DNA of 28,196 nt from Chara braunii (GCA_003427395.1 BFEA01000122.1:2711224-2739419); one strand, 5' to 3'. Shown: positions 17,160-25,751, counted from the first letter of the stretch. The notes: a model not told the origin generated them from the letters alone. Translations and numbers: made by a program.

Positions 17160-17197
17160 CTGTCTCTTATACACATCTAGATGTGTATAAGAGACAG
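17160..17197. other. Tn5/Nextera mosaic-end pair: library junction adapter left in assembly
   Basis: CTGTCTCTTATACACATCT (17160-17178) is followed without spacer by its exact reverse complement (17179-17197). This 19-bp sequence is the hyperactive Tn5 mosaic end used in Nextera kits, and two joined head to head form the circularisation junction of Nextera mate-pair libraries. No other Tn5 sequence (IS50, transposase) is present. This is therefore an artefact, not a genomic element, and the sequences on its two sides may come from different genomic places. Confidence 0.97.
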
Positions 17198-17230
17198 GTT
17201 CCACTACCGCTCCCACTCACGCTAACTTGC

Positions 17231-17450
17231 GTGGCCTGGGGAGTGCAAATTTGCACTGGTGCTGCGCGCGGCACTACCAGGGCCTGGGGAGTGCGAATTT
17301 GCAGCCACTCCCCTAAAAAACGTTTGTTGCAACCCCAGGGCCTACAGGCCCTGTGTGACACTATCGTGGCCTGGGGAGTGTGAATTTGTGCTGGTGCCGC
17401 GCGCGGCACTACAGGGGCCTGGGGAGTTGGAATTCGTGCAGGGCTGGTAG
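17231..17450. repeat. 135-bp higher-order minisatellite of about 48-bp subunits
   Basis: GGCCTGGGGAGT occurs at about 17233, 17281, 17368 and 17416: spacings 48, 87 and 48 bp, so a unit of 135 bp is present twice. The first and third subunits share (T/G)GTGC(T/C)GCGCGCGGCACTAC. AGTGCAAATTTGCACT (17242-17257) is a perfect 16-bp palindrome, and CAGGGCC-TACA-GGCCCTG (17336-17353) a 7-bp hairpin. Confidence 0.85.
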
Positions 17451-17503
17451 GCCCTGGCCCCGTAGTACTGCGTGCTGCACTACCGGGCCAGGGCCTACTG
17501 GCC
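17442..17503. repeat. 25-bp imperfect hairpin (22 of 25 paired)
   Basis: The arms 17442-17466 and 17479-17503 are complementary except at three positions, with a 12-nt loop. The core GTAGGCCCTGGCCC-like sequence belongs to the same GGCC-rich palindrome style as 20780-21192. Confidence 0.85.
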
Positions 17504-17855
17504 CAGCTACCGGCCCAGCGATCATCTCGAAAACGATCAACACACAATCTGGACCATGCAGTACCCCGCCAACAACGGTGCAGATCGCGAGTTGATGACA
17601 CTGAAAACGGTCAGCAGCCATTTCAGATCGGCTGCTGGTCACACGCTATGAAACAGCGATTGTTATAATTGTAGTGATCTGACTGCTCTTCCGGCCATGC
17701 CTGGGGTGGCACACGAGTGAAAACGAGAAAACGTCCACCTGCTGGCAGTTGGTCCAGAATAGAGGCTGGTACCAGTGCCAACCAACAAATTTCCCCTAGC
17801 GGTTCACCTCCAGTCTTGGCAACACTCGCAGGGTTGCGTTTCTTCAGTAAAACAG
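17504..17855. other. No recognisable gene
   Basis: Mixed-composition sequence between the palindromic minisatellite and LINE relic 2. GGCTGGTACCAGTGCC (about 17764-17779) is a small palindromic motif; nothing else can be supported. Confidence 0.5.
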
Positions 17856-18590
17856 GCCCGGGTGTACTGGTGGTTCAATGAAGATCTGGAGACGAGAGAT
17901 ACACAGACCCAAGTCAAAAGAGGAAGTGCTTAGGCAACCACTCTTCAGAAACCCCTGGATAAAAGATCGAGGCAACCACCTTTGGGCACTGACCAACAAT
18001 GAAAGTAAATGGTACAAAACGGTTAGTTGAAGGAGTTTGGAAAATAACCCATAACTGGGATGAAGAAACAAATTATTTGAAGACACCAGAAAAACTCAGG
18101 GAAACACTAAAGGGTCGCTATAATTTAGCAGACAATCTCCAACAGATGATACAAAGTGTACTGGAGGGACGGAAGACTCTCCTCATATAGAAAAGTTTAC
18201 ATGGAAACGAGGAGAGTGGGGAGTCCTTATTCAAGATCTTAAACCTACTAGAGCATACAAATTTCCCCACTGACAGTCAAATGGGTCCCACCGACTGGTA
18301 TTCACTGCTTTCCCAATGAAGTATCCAAAACAGGAATATGCCAGAAGCGGTAAATAATGAGGTGGGCCCGAACATGTTCCTGCTGAGGAAAATCAGTGTC
18401 CTATGGTATAATCCATGGATGACTCTTAAAATGAACACAAGCATCACCAACTGGAATTTGACCCTGCTAATGGGAAATCCAAGCACAGGAAAAAGAAGAG
18501 ACCCCCCATCCCAATCTACTCATATCCAGTCAAGCTAGGATATTTTGTGCTGCAGAAAACAAAAGACCCAGAACCAACGACAAACCGACG

Positions 18591-18647
18591 ATGGAGAAAC
18601 ACACAGGGGAACGACCCAAACCTGGAAATCGAAGTCCCATGAACGAC
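18591..18647 (+). repeat. LINE 2 coding segment, left duplicate flanking the foldback
   Basis: It encodes WRN-x-NDPNLEIEVP before a stop and aligns with 19014-19070 (WRE-x-NDLNLEIRVPWRT) at about 70 percent of bases. CCTGGAAATC and AGTCCCATG are identical in both. The two flank the foldback element on either side. Confidence 0.7.
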
Positions 18648-18980
18648 CATTTCGTCAAAATGGACATTTTTTATTTTTTGAACAAAATTGAAACCGAGTT
18701 TTTTGGCCGAAAACTCGTCAAAATTTGCTGTTCCTGAGGGTCCAGCGTTTTACAAACGCTGGACCCCCTGGCTGTACATGCACGTAGTTTGAGACCAGGC
18801 ACCTCCAGGCAGGACTGCCTGGAGGTACCTGGTCTCAAGCTAGGTCCATGTACAGCCAGGGGGTCCAGCGTTTTACAAACGCCGGACCCTGAGGAACAAC
18901 AATTTTTGATGAGTTTTGGGCCAAAAAACTCAGTTTCAATTTCGTTCAAAAAATAAAAGACGTCCATTTTGACGAAATGG
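18647..18980. mobile_element. 334-bp foldback element (near-perfect inverted repeat, no spacer)
   Basis: The arms 18647-18812 and 18815-18980 (166 bp each) are reverse complements at roughly 90 percent of positions, with only two unpaired bases at the centre. The first and last 19 bases match exactly (CCATTTCGTCAAAATGGAC at the left end). Inside each arm are the shorter hairpin GTCCAGCGTTTTACAAACGC and ACCTCCAGGCAG. No reading frame is kept. It fits a foldback/MITE-type element or a hairpin locus. An adjacent target-site duplication is not clean. Confidence 0.9.
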
Positions 18981-18997
18981 CAGTCCATGGCAAAAAA

Positions 18998-19345
18998 TGA
19001 ACAATGGAGAGAGAAATTGGTGAATGATCTGAACCTGGAAATCAGAGTCCCATGGCGAACTTTTAAATTGATCCACCTGGTCAAAGTTAGGAGTTTCGAG
19101 TGGATGATTTTATATGTAGCCCTTCCAGCCAACAAATTGCTGCATGTTCCCCGCAGGAAAAGTGATCCAAACAGCTCAGAAATATGCAAGGTATGTCCAG
19201 ACCAGGAACAGGAAGACATCCTTCACCATCTAACCTACTCTGAGGAAGCAACTGCCTACTGGACTCATGCGAACGACGTATGGGCCTCCCTGTCCTCCTA
19301 TTCCACCAGTACACGGCCCCAGCCTTGCAGGATTTTTTTTTTCAA
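18998..19345 (+). pseudogene. LINE 2 C-terminal zf-RVT domain
   Basis: The open frame (18969-19403) reads VPWRTFKLIHLVKVRSFEWM, ALPANKLLHVPRRKSDPNS, then CKVCPDQEQEDILHHLTYSE and ATAYWTHANDVWASL. The C-x2-C pair and His of the zinc-binding module are present; the last Cys is Ser (in TYSEEA, where relic 3 has FCPEA). The spacing, RRK-SDP-S and CPxA/SExA-W pattern ties it to relic 3. After about 19345 the frame leaves LINE sequence. Confidence 0.8.
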
Positions 19346-19480
19346 CGCCTACGAAAATTTTAGAGGCTCAGGGCTACCGGACCACAATGGCTGGCGGCGC
19401 TAGCTGAACAAACATAAAAGTGTGCCGCTGGCGGTTCAGCAAAGCTTGGCGCGCAGTGCGGCGCCACCGCGCCTGGGTGT
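19345..19480. repeat. GC-rich segment with palindromes inside LINE 2
   Basis: GCTGAAC (19403-19409) pairs with GTTCAGC (19434-19440), and GGCGCG (19448-19453) pairs with CGCGCC (19468-19473). LINE-like coding resumes near 19480. GGGTGTACT(A/G)GTGGTT recurs at about 17859 and 19473, so a piece of the LINE 5' side is repeated here. Confidence 0.6.
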
Positions 19481-20030
19481 ACTAGTGGTTGAACACCCTC
19501 TTCAACAACTCCTCTGGACCAACATCCCTTCCAACTTCGCAAAGCCTGAAAGGTTATGGTTCAGTCGAATCAGAGAGGCAACATTGTGGCCGCTGCACAA
19601 GGATTACACGCATAAATCAAGCAATGGTCCAAATTGACCAAAAAAAAGATAAAAAACATTGTGGGTTATCTGGAAAGCACGATGCAATATTACCTTGGAT
19701 GATTCACGCAATAACAGGGCGAGGGTATGGGCATCAACAACAGATTTTATAGAAGCTCTTTTTTATCACTTTTTTTTTCTTATATCCTAGCGTACAACGG
19801 AGGGAGACAAAGACACTAATATAGACAAGGCCAGATGAAGAACGTCGCTTCAAATCACGATTTTTTCGCAACTGACTGATAGGGGACATTATTGCTCTAA
19901 TGGAGGGGGATCACCTACTTTGGAAAGACTGGCACAACTCCAGCATCAGGCAAAGACAACCATCAGACCTCCACTACGAGGAGAATCGGATATGGCTGTA
20001 GTCCTTCATTCAGCGATTACGCCGATTAGA

Positions 20031-20779
20031 CTCGAGATGTTTCGACGGTTGAATTGGCTGAGAGAAAGGCGTTGAGATGGCAAAACTGACAGCCAATCCT
20101 CCCGGTGTGGAGCTATCAATCTGGTCAGATTGGTCCGTCAGGCTCAGCGGACGGAAGCGTGATTTCTTCTCATTGTATGTACTTTTCGGACTTGCCGGGG
20201 GAAAGTAACCGGACTGATGCTTCCCAGAATGGAACGGAACCAGGGCCGGACGGACCTGTTTTGGCAAAAAGAAAGAACAAAAAGAATAGAAAAAGAATGG
20301 ATTCGTCCGAACAGGAACCTCTCTTCGCATTTGAATTTGTAAAAAGCATCACTGCTGTTGTTCTGAACTTTATCCACATTCACAATCACTGCTCACAGTC
20401 AATCTCATTTTTCAACTCTTCTTAGTTGTCCCTGCAGGGTCATAAATAGTCGCTGATGTGGCAGCCCCGAGGGTCAGTACGCTATTGGCAATCTTTCACA
20501 GATGATTATTGTTCGTAAAAAGATTTCAGAAAGTCTTCTCCCACGATCGGCAATTTCTGGTGAAATGAGGAAACTTTTGCAGCAGTCGTGACAAAGTATA
20601 CCTGGACTGGACATGTAGCCAAGCACAGTATACCTGAAGTGGGTGTGTAGCACAGATTAAGCAGCTGGTTTTCTGCACCATGCAAAGACATCGTGGCAGG
20701 GCAACTTCAAGGATTTCCAGACTTCCAAGGACCTATTGAGCATGAATTGTATAGGTTTCTGTTACATCTTCGACTCACA
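20031..20779. other. No recognisable gene
   Basis: Several overlapping frames of 60-110 codons on both strands, none with a recognisable motif. AGTATACCTG occurs at 20595-20604 and 20627-20636 with TGTAGC/TGTAGCACA after each, a small duplication. Confidence 0.4.
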
Positions 20780-21192
20780 CGGGTCCTACCGGACCCGACT
20801 AGGGCCGGAGGGACACACCAGGGCCTAAAGGCCCGACCTTTGGGGTTACAGGCCCTAAAGGCCTGATTTTGGACTATCACCCATCGGGTAGGCCCAAACG
20901 ACACTTCGTTTGGGCCTGGCGGCGCTCTTGAAGCTGCCGCCCGCCGATTGAGGCTGAACCGTCCATCTGGACGGTCCAGGGTCTGGCCTGGCCTCGCAGC
21001 ATTGAGGCCAGACCATTGCCCACCGGTACAAGTACCGGTATCCGCCTCAGTAGGGGCATCGGCCTACCGGAACTCTACCGGCACGGCATGGTCAGTGCTG
21101 GTGCACTGTTTTGATGCGCTAAACTTAGCGCAGGGGCTGAAGCAGGAGCGCAGCATAGCGCAGCCTGAGCTTGCACGGCGGTTATCACCGCC
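20780..21192. repeat. String of eleven short perfect hairpins in 413 bp
   Basis: Perfect stems, in order: CGGGTCC 20780-20797; GGGCCT 20821-20834; CAGGCC 20849-20865; AGGCCCAAACGA (12 bp) 20890-20917; GGCGGC 20918-20941; ACCGTCC 20958-20975; GGTCTGGCCT (10 bp) 20980-21014; ACCGGTAC 21022-21039; CAGTGC 21093-21108; TGCGCTAA 21115-21132; GGCGGT 21177-21192. Five loops have four bases and three have two. The stem sequences differ from one another, so this is not one palindrome repeated. No reading frame covers it convincingly. Its nature is unknown. Confidence 0.85.
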
Positions 21193-21242
21193 TGAGGTAT
21201 CGGGAGCTTGGAGGGTCTCTCCTCCTCTCCCTCGCCAGTCCC

Positions 21243-21294
21243 CTCTCTCTCTCTCTCCTCTTCCTCCTTCTTCTTCTTCTTCTTCTTCTTCTTC
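21243..21294. repeat. (CT)n then (TTC)n microsatellite
   Basis: CT repeats at 21243-21257 are followed by a short C/T linker and TTC repeats at 21267-21294, ending CTTCAG, which is 3'-splice-site-like but has no exon context. Confidence 0.95.
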
Positions 21295-22310
21295 AGATTG
21301 GAGACTATCCAGTTGGACAGAGATCAGAGTTGGATTTCGGTGATACGAGACTGTGGTACTTACCTGATTGGAGACTTGGAGATGGTTGAGGTTGATACTC
21401 AGCTGCATCACAGTTGGACACCGGTTACATCTGGACTCTGTTATCTCCGACATTGGTGACCTTTGGTCCTCGACATTCTGATCTTGTTATACGACATTCT
21501 GGACTACCATTTCGGAGACCTATCAGACTCTATCTTTGTGACCTATCGGTGTGATCTACCTCCTACCTCCTTCGTCTCTCCTCCCACCTTTCATCTGTGT
21601 ATGTGTGTACAGGATCTGGGTATCGTCTATGAATGACCCAGACCCCACCATCTCATGATTGTATGTGTGTGGAGTGATGCCATGTAGGTCAGTCTATGTG
21701 AGTCAGTTCGTTTATCAGAGTTCCGCTGCATACATGCTCATCCTATATTGGTTGATTTTTGGTTCTGCCCATACTCATCGAAGTATGCAACATTCCCTCT
21801 GCAAGCGGGTAACGTGGCTTACCGGAAGACATAGGAACATTGCTTACCTGAAGGCTCACGAACGTGGCCATGAGGATTGGAGGGATTCCTTTAAATGACC
21901 CCTTGAAGCATCCCAGTCCCATTTTTCTGATCTCACTCTGAACGCGCTCGTGAGCGTGCGCAATCTCCTGTGTAAACATGGGCGACAACAGATATTGCCT
22001 GGAGAGAGAACAATTCAGATGGAAAATATTTATTATGACAAAGTTCAAAAAATGATTCAACGACTAGTTCAAAATATGATTCAACATGCTCAATGAGACT
22101 AAGAATATGTTTCCAACTTTCAAGCTTCCACCCATAACTCTGAACTCTGAGCCCGCAGTTTCCTCGGGCTGGTCAGCTGGCTGATAACATGTCAAAGCCA
22201 TCGCTCTTTTAAACGGTCAGTTCTCTGGCCGTGTCATTGAACCTATGTGCAGCTGGCCGCCACAATGCAGTGTGTGAAGTACCCTCGACGTAGTCACTCT
22301 GAGGTGGTAC
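21295..22310. other. No recognisable gene; small repeats only
   Basis: CGACATTCTG occurs near 21471 and 21496. AGTTCAAAA(A/T)ATGATTCAAC occurs twice, near 22044 and 22066. TCTGGGT (21615-21621) and ACCCAGA (21637-21643) form a 7-bp hairpin. No coding frame is supported. Confidence 0.45.
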
Positions 22311-23480
22311 ATTGTCAGAGTCTCTCACAATAAGCTGTGGACCATCTTCCAGCCATAACTTAGTATTGAGCAGCTCGAATTTGACCCAGAATTCGACCCA
22401 AAATAGTGCACATGGGAACAGGGCACCACCAGGAAGTCGAGAATCGTTAACAGAATATGATGTAAAGTTGGGTATGACCTCGGACTGCAGACCACAAATC
22501 CGAACCCCAGGCTGTTGGAGAAATGGGGTGGAACATGCTGCACTTAGACCCCTCGACCCCCCTCACCATCCCATGGACCAAATATCTCCTCATCAGACCG
22601 GTCTCGACCCCCCTCACCATCCCATGGACCAAATATCTCCTCAGAAGCTGTAGCATGCAGTGGCGCATAGCACACACAGCCCTCCCTGTCAATCAATGGT
22701 TACACGAGAGAAGGAAACACTCAGACCCAGACAGCTGAGAACTCTGCGCACTGTGCAATAACAACGCACCCGAAGACATCCCTCATGGCCTTCTTTTCTG
22801 TCCGGAAGCGACCTGGATCTGGAACAAGGTCCGATCCTCTTCTCAACACCACCTCCCAACATCCCCCTTCTAACTATCCTACTCCTCGCTAACACCCCCA
22901 GGAACATCAAGGGCAGCAGGGAAGTTTGGTTCAATCTACTCAGAAAATTGGCACTCTAGGTCATATGGAACGCAGATGCTCACGGACAATCGAAGGACCA
23001 GAGATGGCACGGGAAGAAATGTGGACTCATCTGCTGAGTATGGCGGGGACTGAAATCCGGAGCAGATGGCGGAAAATAGTGGCTTGTACTGGCTTCTATG
23101 AAACACGGGGACCAGAAAGACAAGCAAGCAAAAGACACACATTTCTGAGAGACTGGATACTAAGAGGCAAGGTCGCCACCTAACAGATAACAGACTGAAA
23201 TGGAAGAAGTGGTACCAGACCCAACCGTAAGACAATGATAAGCGTGGAACTCCAGGAAGAGGGAACAGTACGACGAGCAACAGCAGGGCCAGTCAGACGA
23301 GCTGGGAAGGAGAAAGACTCAGAAACACAGTTGGCAGCAGATCCTCTCACTTTTTCTTGCTCTGCATAGGACTATCTGACAGGCCATGGGGGAGAGCCTG
23401 ATAGGAACAGGTGGATAGGGCAAGCTGACAGTCAATTGTCCTACGTGGGAGTAATCAATGCTGGTCAGGCATCCTTCGGC
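22311..23480 (+). mobile_element. LINE relic 3, C-terminal end and 3' region
   Basis: Order as in relics 1 and 2: LEQLEFDPEFDP (near 22370-22400), VKLGYDLGLQTTNPNP (about 22465-22510), WTKYLL-type segment (duplicated, 22552-22643), MQWRIAHTALPVNQWL (about 22652-22705), RRKHSDPDS then a stop, CALCNNNAPEDIPHGLLFCP (about 22747-22805) with complete C-x2-C, His and Cys, and VWFNLLRKLAL (about 22925-22958), a stop, and VIWNADAHG. The 3' part ends near 23464 with AGTAATCAATGCTGG, shared with LINE 1. Multiple stops make it a pseudogene. Confidence 0.8.
22552..22643 (+). repeat. 51-bp tandem duplication inside LINE 3 coding
   Basis: CTCGACCCCCCTCACCATCC begins at 22552 and again at 22603. 51 bp is 17 codons, so the frame is kept: STPLTIPWTKYLL appears twice. 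About 40 bp of each unit are identical. Confidence 0.9.
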
Positions 23481-23679
23481 CATACAGAAGGAAGCATGAT
23501 TACTCGAGACCCAAACAGAAAAGAAAGATGAAAAGAAGTTAAAGAACCGATGCAAGGACAAATAGAACAGCTTGAAAATCTGGAATCTTTCTTGGAAGAA
23601 GCGGGCGGATCCAATTACTCACACATGCTGTCACACAGTACGGTTGGAAATTTGGAATCTTGATTTCCGATGAAGTGGC

Positions 23680-23872
23680 TTAAACCACCAGTACTTGGCC
23701 CCGCTTGAAAAACAATGGCACAACAGTTAACAACTTTACACGGAACTGCAGGCGCACCGCTAAATCGCTGGCGGCGGTGGCCAGGTACATCCGTGTCGAT
23801 TCGTTTTTTTGTGGCGCGCAGGGCAATTTCGGGCCCGCCGCCGATGTATGACCCAAGTACTGGCGGTTTAAT
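23680..23872. mobile_element. Putative 193-bp TTAA-bounded TIR element (MITE-like)
   Basis: TTAAACCACCAGTACTTGG (23680-23698) and CCAAGTACTGGCGGTTTAA (about 23853-23871) are reverse complements at 18 of 19 positions, with TTAA outermost. The first 14 bases equal those of the element at 3506. The interior is GC-rich, has no reading frame of its own, and is unrelated in sequence to the other element, as far as I can see. Confidence 0.6.
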
Positions 23873-23907
23873 TGAACAGACCACATGTGGTAAGGTTGGA
23901 AACTTGG

Positions 23908-23910
<3 letters not shown>

Positions 23911-23938
<28 letters not shown>
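23911..23938. repeat. Poly(A) run
   Basis: 28 consecutive A, between two copies of the dispersed short repeat. It may be the tail of a retroposed fragment. Confidence 0.9.
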
Positions 23939-24239
23939 CTTGGGATCCCTGTTTTTTTTTTCTTTTTTCGAGGAAGATGCTTAACTAAACAAACCACGGA
24001 TGGTAATGATTGACATTTGGGAATCGGGATCCCTTTTTTTTCAGATGAAGCAGCTAGGCGCGTTCAGTCAGGAAAGAGACAGCGTTTTCCTGCAAGGAAA
24101 ATGAGCGAGAGCGATAGACAGAAAACCAAATTGCAATATCGCACTGAAGACCAGATAGTCGTGTACCAAGCAGAAAGCACAATGCACCGAGATGCAAGCC
24201 AAATAAGAGCAATACAATGAACTCAAATGTCAATGTCGA

Positions 24240-25140
24240 CACTCTCTCGCCACACCAACATAGTATCCAATGTCGCCCTTCTCAACATAGTATCTATCCA
24301 ATGTCGTCCTTCTAGATTGGCGCTCAGCGCCCAGCCTATCCTACTCAGCACGTAGACTAGCCTACAGGTACGACATGCAACAGGATCACTTCAAGCTGAA
24401 GACCAATGTATGTGACGACATCGCCAATGCAGACTGCCAGCGTACACCAGGTGTGTGTCTCTTCTCCCTCTCTGCCTCACCACCTTCTCCCCCATAGTGT
24501 GTACCCTCCTCCCGAAGACCACCATCGCCCACACCAGCCTGCGCCAAAACAGCCCGGCTATGGCTGCCGTGCACCAGCTGCCACCGCAGCACCCCTCTCA
24601 CCCCAAGCACCCACATGCACCTCTGGCCAGCGCCCAGGCAGCCTTCTGCGGCCAAAGCAGCAGCGTGGCCGCCTGGATGTGCAAAGCCAGAATGTGCCTC
24701 TGCTGGGCGAGGCACTTTCCTATATGGAAAGTGCAGCCCAGCTCCTGGGCTGCCTGGGCCTGGAGTGCGTGTGCCCAGTAGCTTCACGATGAGCCAAAGT
24801 GTCTGCGCCCAGGCCCATTCAGACAGTTGTCGGGGCCCGCAGCAGTTAAGCTGCCCAGCTGTGCGATGTGGCTGCTGTCACTCGCTGGATTCTCATCTCA
24901 TTGGCCTACGGACCTCCAGTCACGTGGATGCCTCGCTTGTCATTGGCCGAGAGCCTCTGGCCGTGTGTGGCGTCCGGCTGCATGAAATGACAAAAATAAG
25001 GCCTCATTCCGAAATGCAGGCCCGCCTTCACTTAGGGTGGGCACGAGTCTTGCTGGGGCCCAAAGGGGCCATCAGGTCAGTCGGGCGTCAGGCCGAAAGG
25101 CCTTTGCAAGGGCACAATCCTCGCACAGCCTAAACCACCG
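24240..25140. other. GC-rich segment with open frames but no recognised product
   Basis: Long frames exist on both strands (plus 24406-24792, 24455-24781, 24615-25133; minus 24386-24787), as expected of GC-rich DNA. A GT...CCCATAG segment (about 24451-24498) could be an intron, but the peptides on either side are low-complexity Pro/Ala-rich and I recognise nothing. TATCCAATGTCG occurs twice (near 24264 and 24295). Confidence 0.3.
24712..24753. repeat. Two consecutive 9-bp perfect hairpins
   Basis: GCACTTTCC (24712-24720) pairs with GGAAAGTGC (24726-24734) over a 5-nt loop. GCAGCCCAG (24733-24741) pairs with CTGGGCTGC (24745-24753) over a 3-nt loop. The two overlap by two bases. This is the same style as the string at 20780-21192. 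Confidence 0.8.
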
Positions 25141-25339
25141 GTCCCTTTCCCAGCTATGTTGTTCTGACACAACAGTTAATATGCCGTGTTAACAGGGCCT
25201 ACGCCGACCAGAAGGAAAAGTCCCCTGGCACCAGGCAACAACAAAATATTTTGTGCTCGCACCTGCAGGTTAATCGTCTTGCATGCAGAAGACACCCGGG
25301 TCGGTAAAAAGAGACTCGGAGGGACTGGAGTAAAACGTG

Positions 25340-25440
25340 TGATATGGTTGAAACTTTGGATTTTCTTTTTTCTCCATGAAGCAGCTTAATCGAACAAACC
25401 ACACGCAATATGGTTGGAAATATTATATATGGAATCTTAC
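25340..25440. repeat. Further copy of the dispersed short repeat
   Basis: ATATGGTTG-AAACTTTGGA, a T-rich run, CCATGAAGCAGCTTAATCGA and ACAAACCACAC are followed by a second start, ATGGTTGGAAA (25410-25420). It matches the family at 23570-24058. Confidence 0.65.
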
Positions 25441-25731
25441 TTGCTTCCAGGGAAAATCTCAGTGTAAGGTACATATGCACTTCTTTCTTGCGCTCTCAGT
25501 TCTCTGTGATAACGCTCCGGGTGCACTGCCAAGAGGTATGTCACCTGCTCACCAAAAAAATGTTTATTCACAATTCATCGAATCAGCCAGCAGAGATATT
25601 GCCAACTTCTTTCATGACACCAACAGTATGCGATACTTGCTTTACTTATGCCTTTGCTAGCTAGTTTCAGAGATCCAAACTGGTGGGAATAGCATTTGCT
25701 ACCGACTGTCCTGTAGCACAGTCAATAATGT
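25441..25731. other. No recognisable gene
   Basis: Mixed sequence with two overlapping plus-strand frames (25376-25660 and 25410-25664) lacking any recognisable motif. Confidence 0.4.
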
Positions 25732-25751
25732 CACAATAGCCACATCTTTTT
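25732..25751. repeat. 20-bp exact direct repeat, left copy
   Basis: CACAATAGCCACATCTTTTT, identical to 27024-27043. The sequence before this copy (AATGTCACAA) reappears after the right copy (27099-27108 region), so a longer unit may be involved. Confidence 0.85.

Larger units (their letters stand above)
17858..20030 (+). mobile_element. LINE relic 2, C-terminal end, split by a foldback element
   Basis: Protein-level fragments follow the order of LINE 1: QPLFRNPWIKDRGNHLWAL (about 17940-17997), VWKITHNWDEETNYLKTPEK (about 18030-18090), LEFDPANGKS (about 18450-18480), PVKLGYFVLQKTKDPEP (about 18525-18575), then the zinc-binding domain (18998-19345) and RLWFSRIREATLWPLHKD (about 19550-19605). 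Frameshifts and stops are frequent. A 334-bp foldback interrupts it at 18647-18980, and a 140-bp GC-rich palindromic segment at about 19345-19480. The tail after 19640 is AT-rich and shows only short traces. Confidence 0.75.
23570..24058. repeat. Dispersed short repeat, several diverged copies
   Basis: Copies lie near 23570-23605, 23632-23680, 23866-23910, 23939-24004 and 24005-24058. Shared parts are GGTTGGAAA(T/C)TTGG, a T-rich run, (C/G)ATGAAG(C/T)(A/G)GCTTAA and GAACA(A/G)ACCACA(T/C). Another copy lies at 25340-25440. The 23680-23872 TTAA element sits between two of these copies and may have split one. Confidence 0.65.

Noticed and set aside
17160-17197. Biological Tn5/IS50 terminus or a hairpin terminator
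   Set aside because: Only the engineered 19-bp mosaic end is present, twice and head to head, without transposase or IS50. A library adapter explains it fully.
24370-24790. Two-exon host gene with intron around 24451-24498
   Set aside because: The splice-like signals are weak and the peptides on both sides are low-complexity; equally long frames occur on the other strand.
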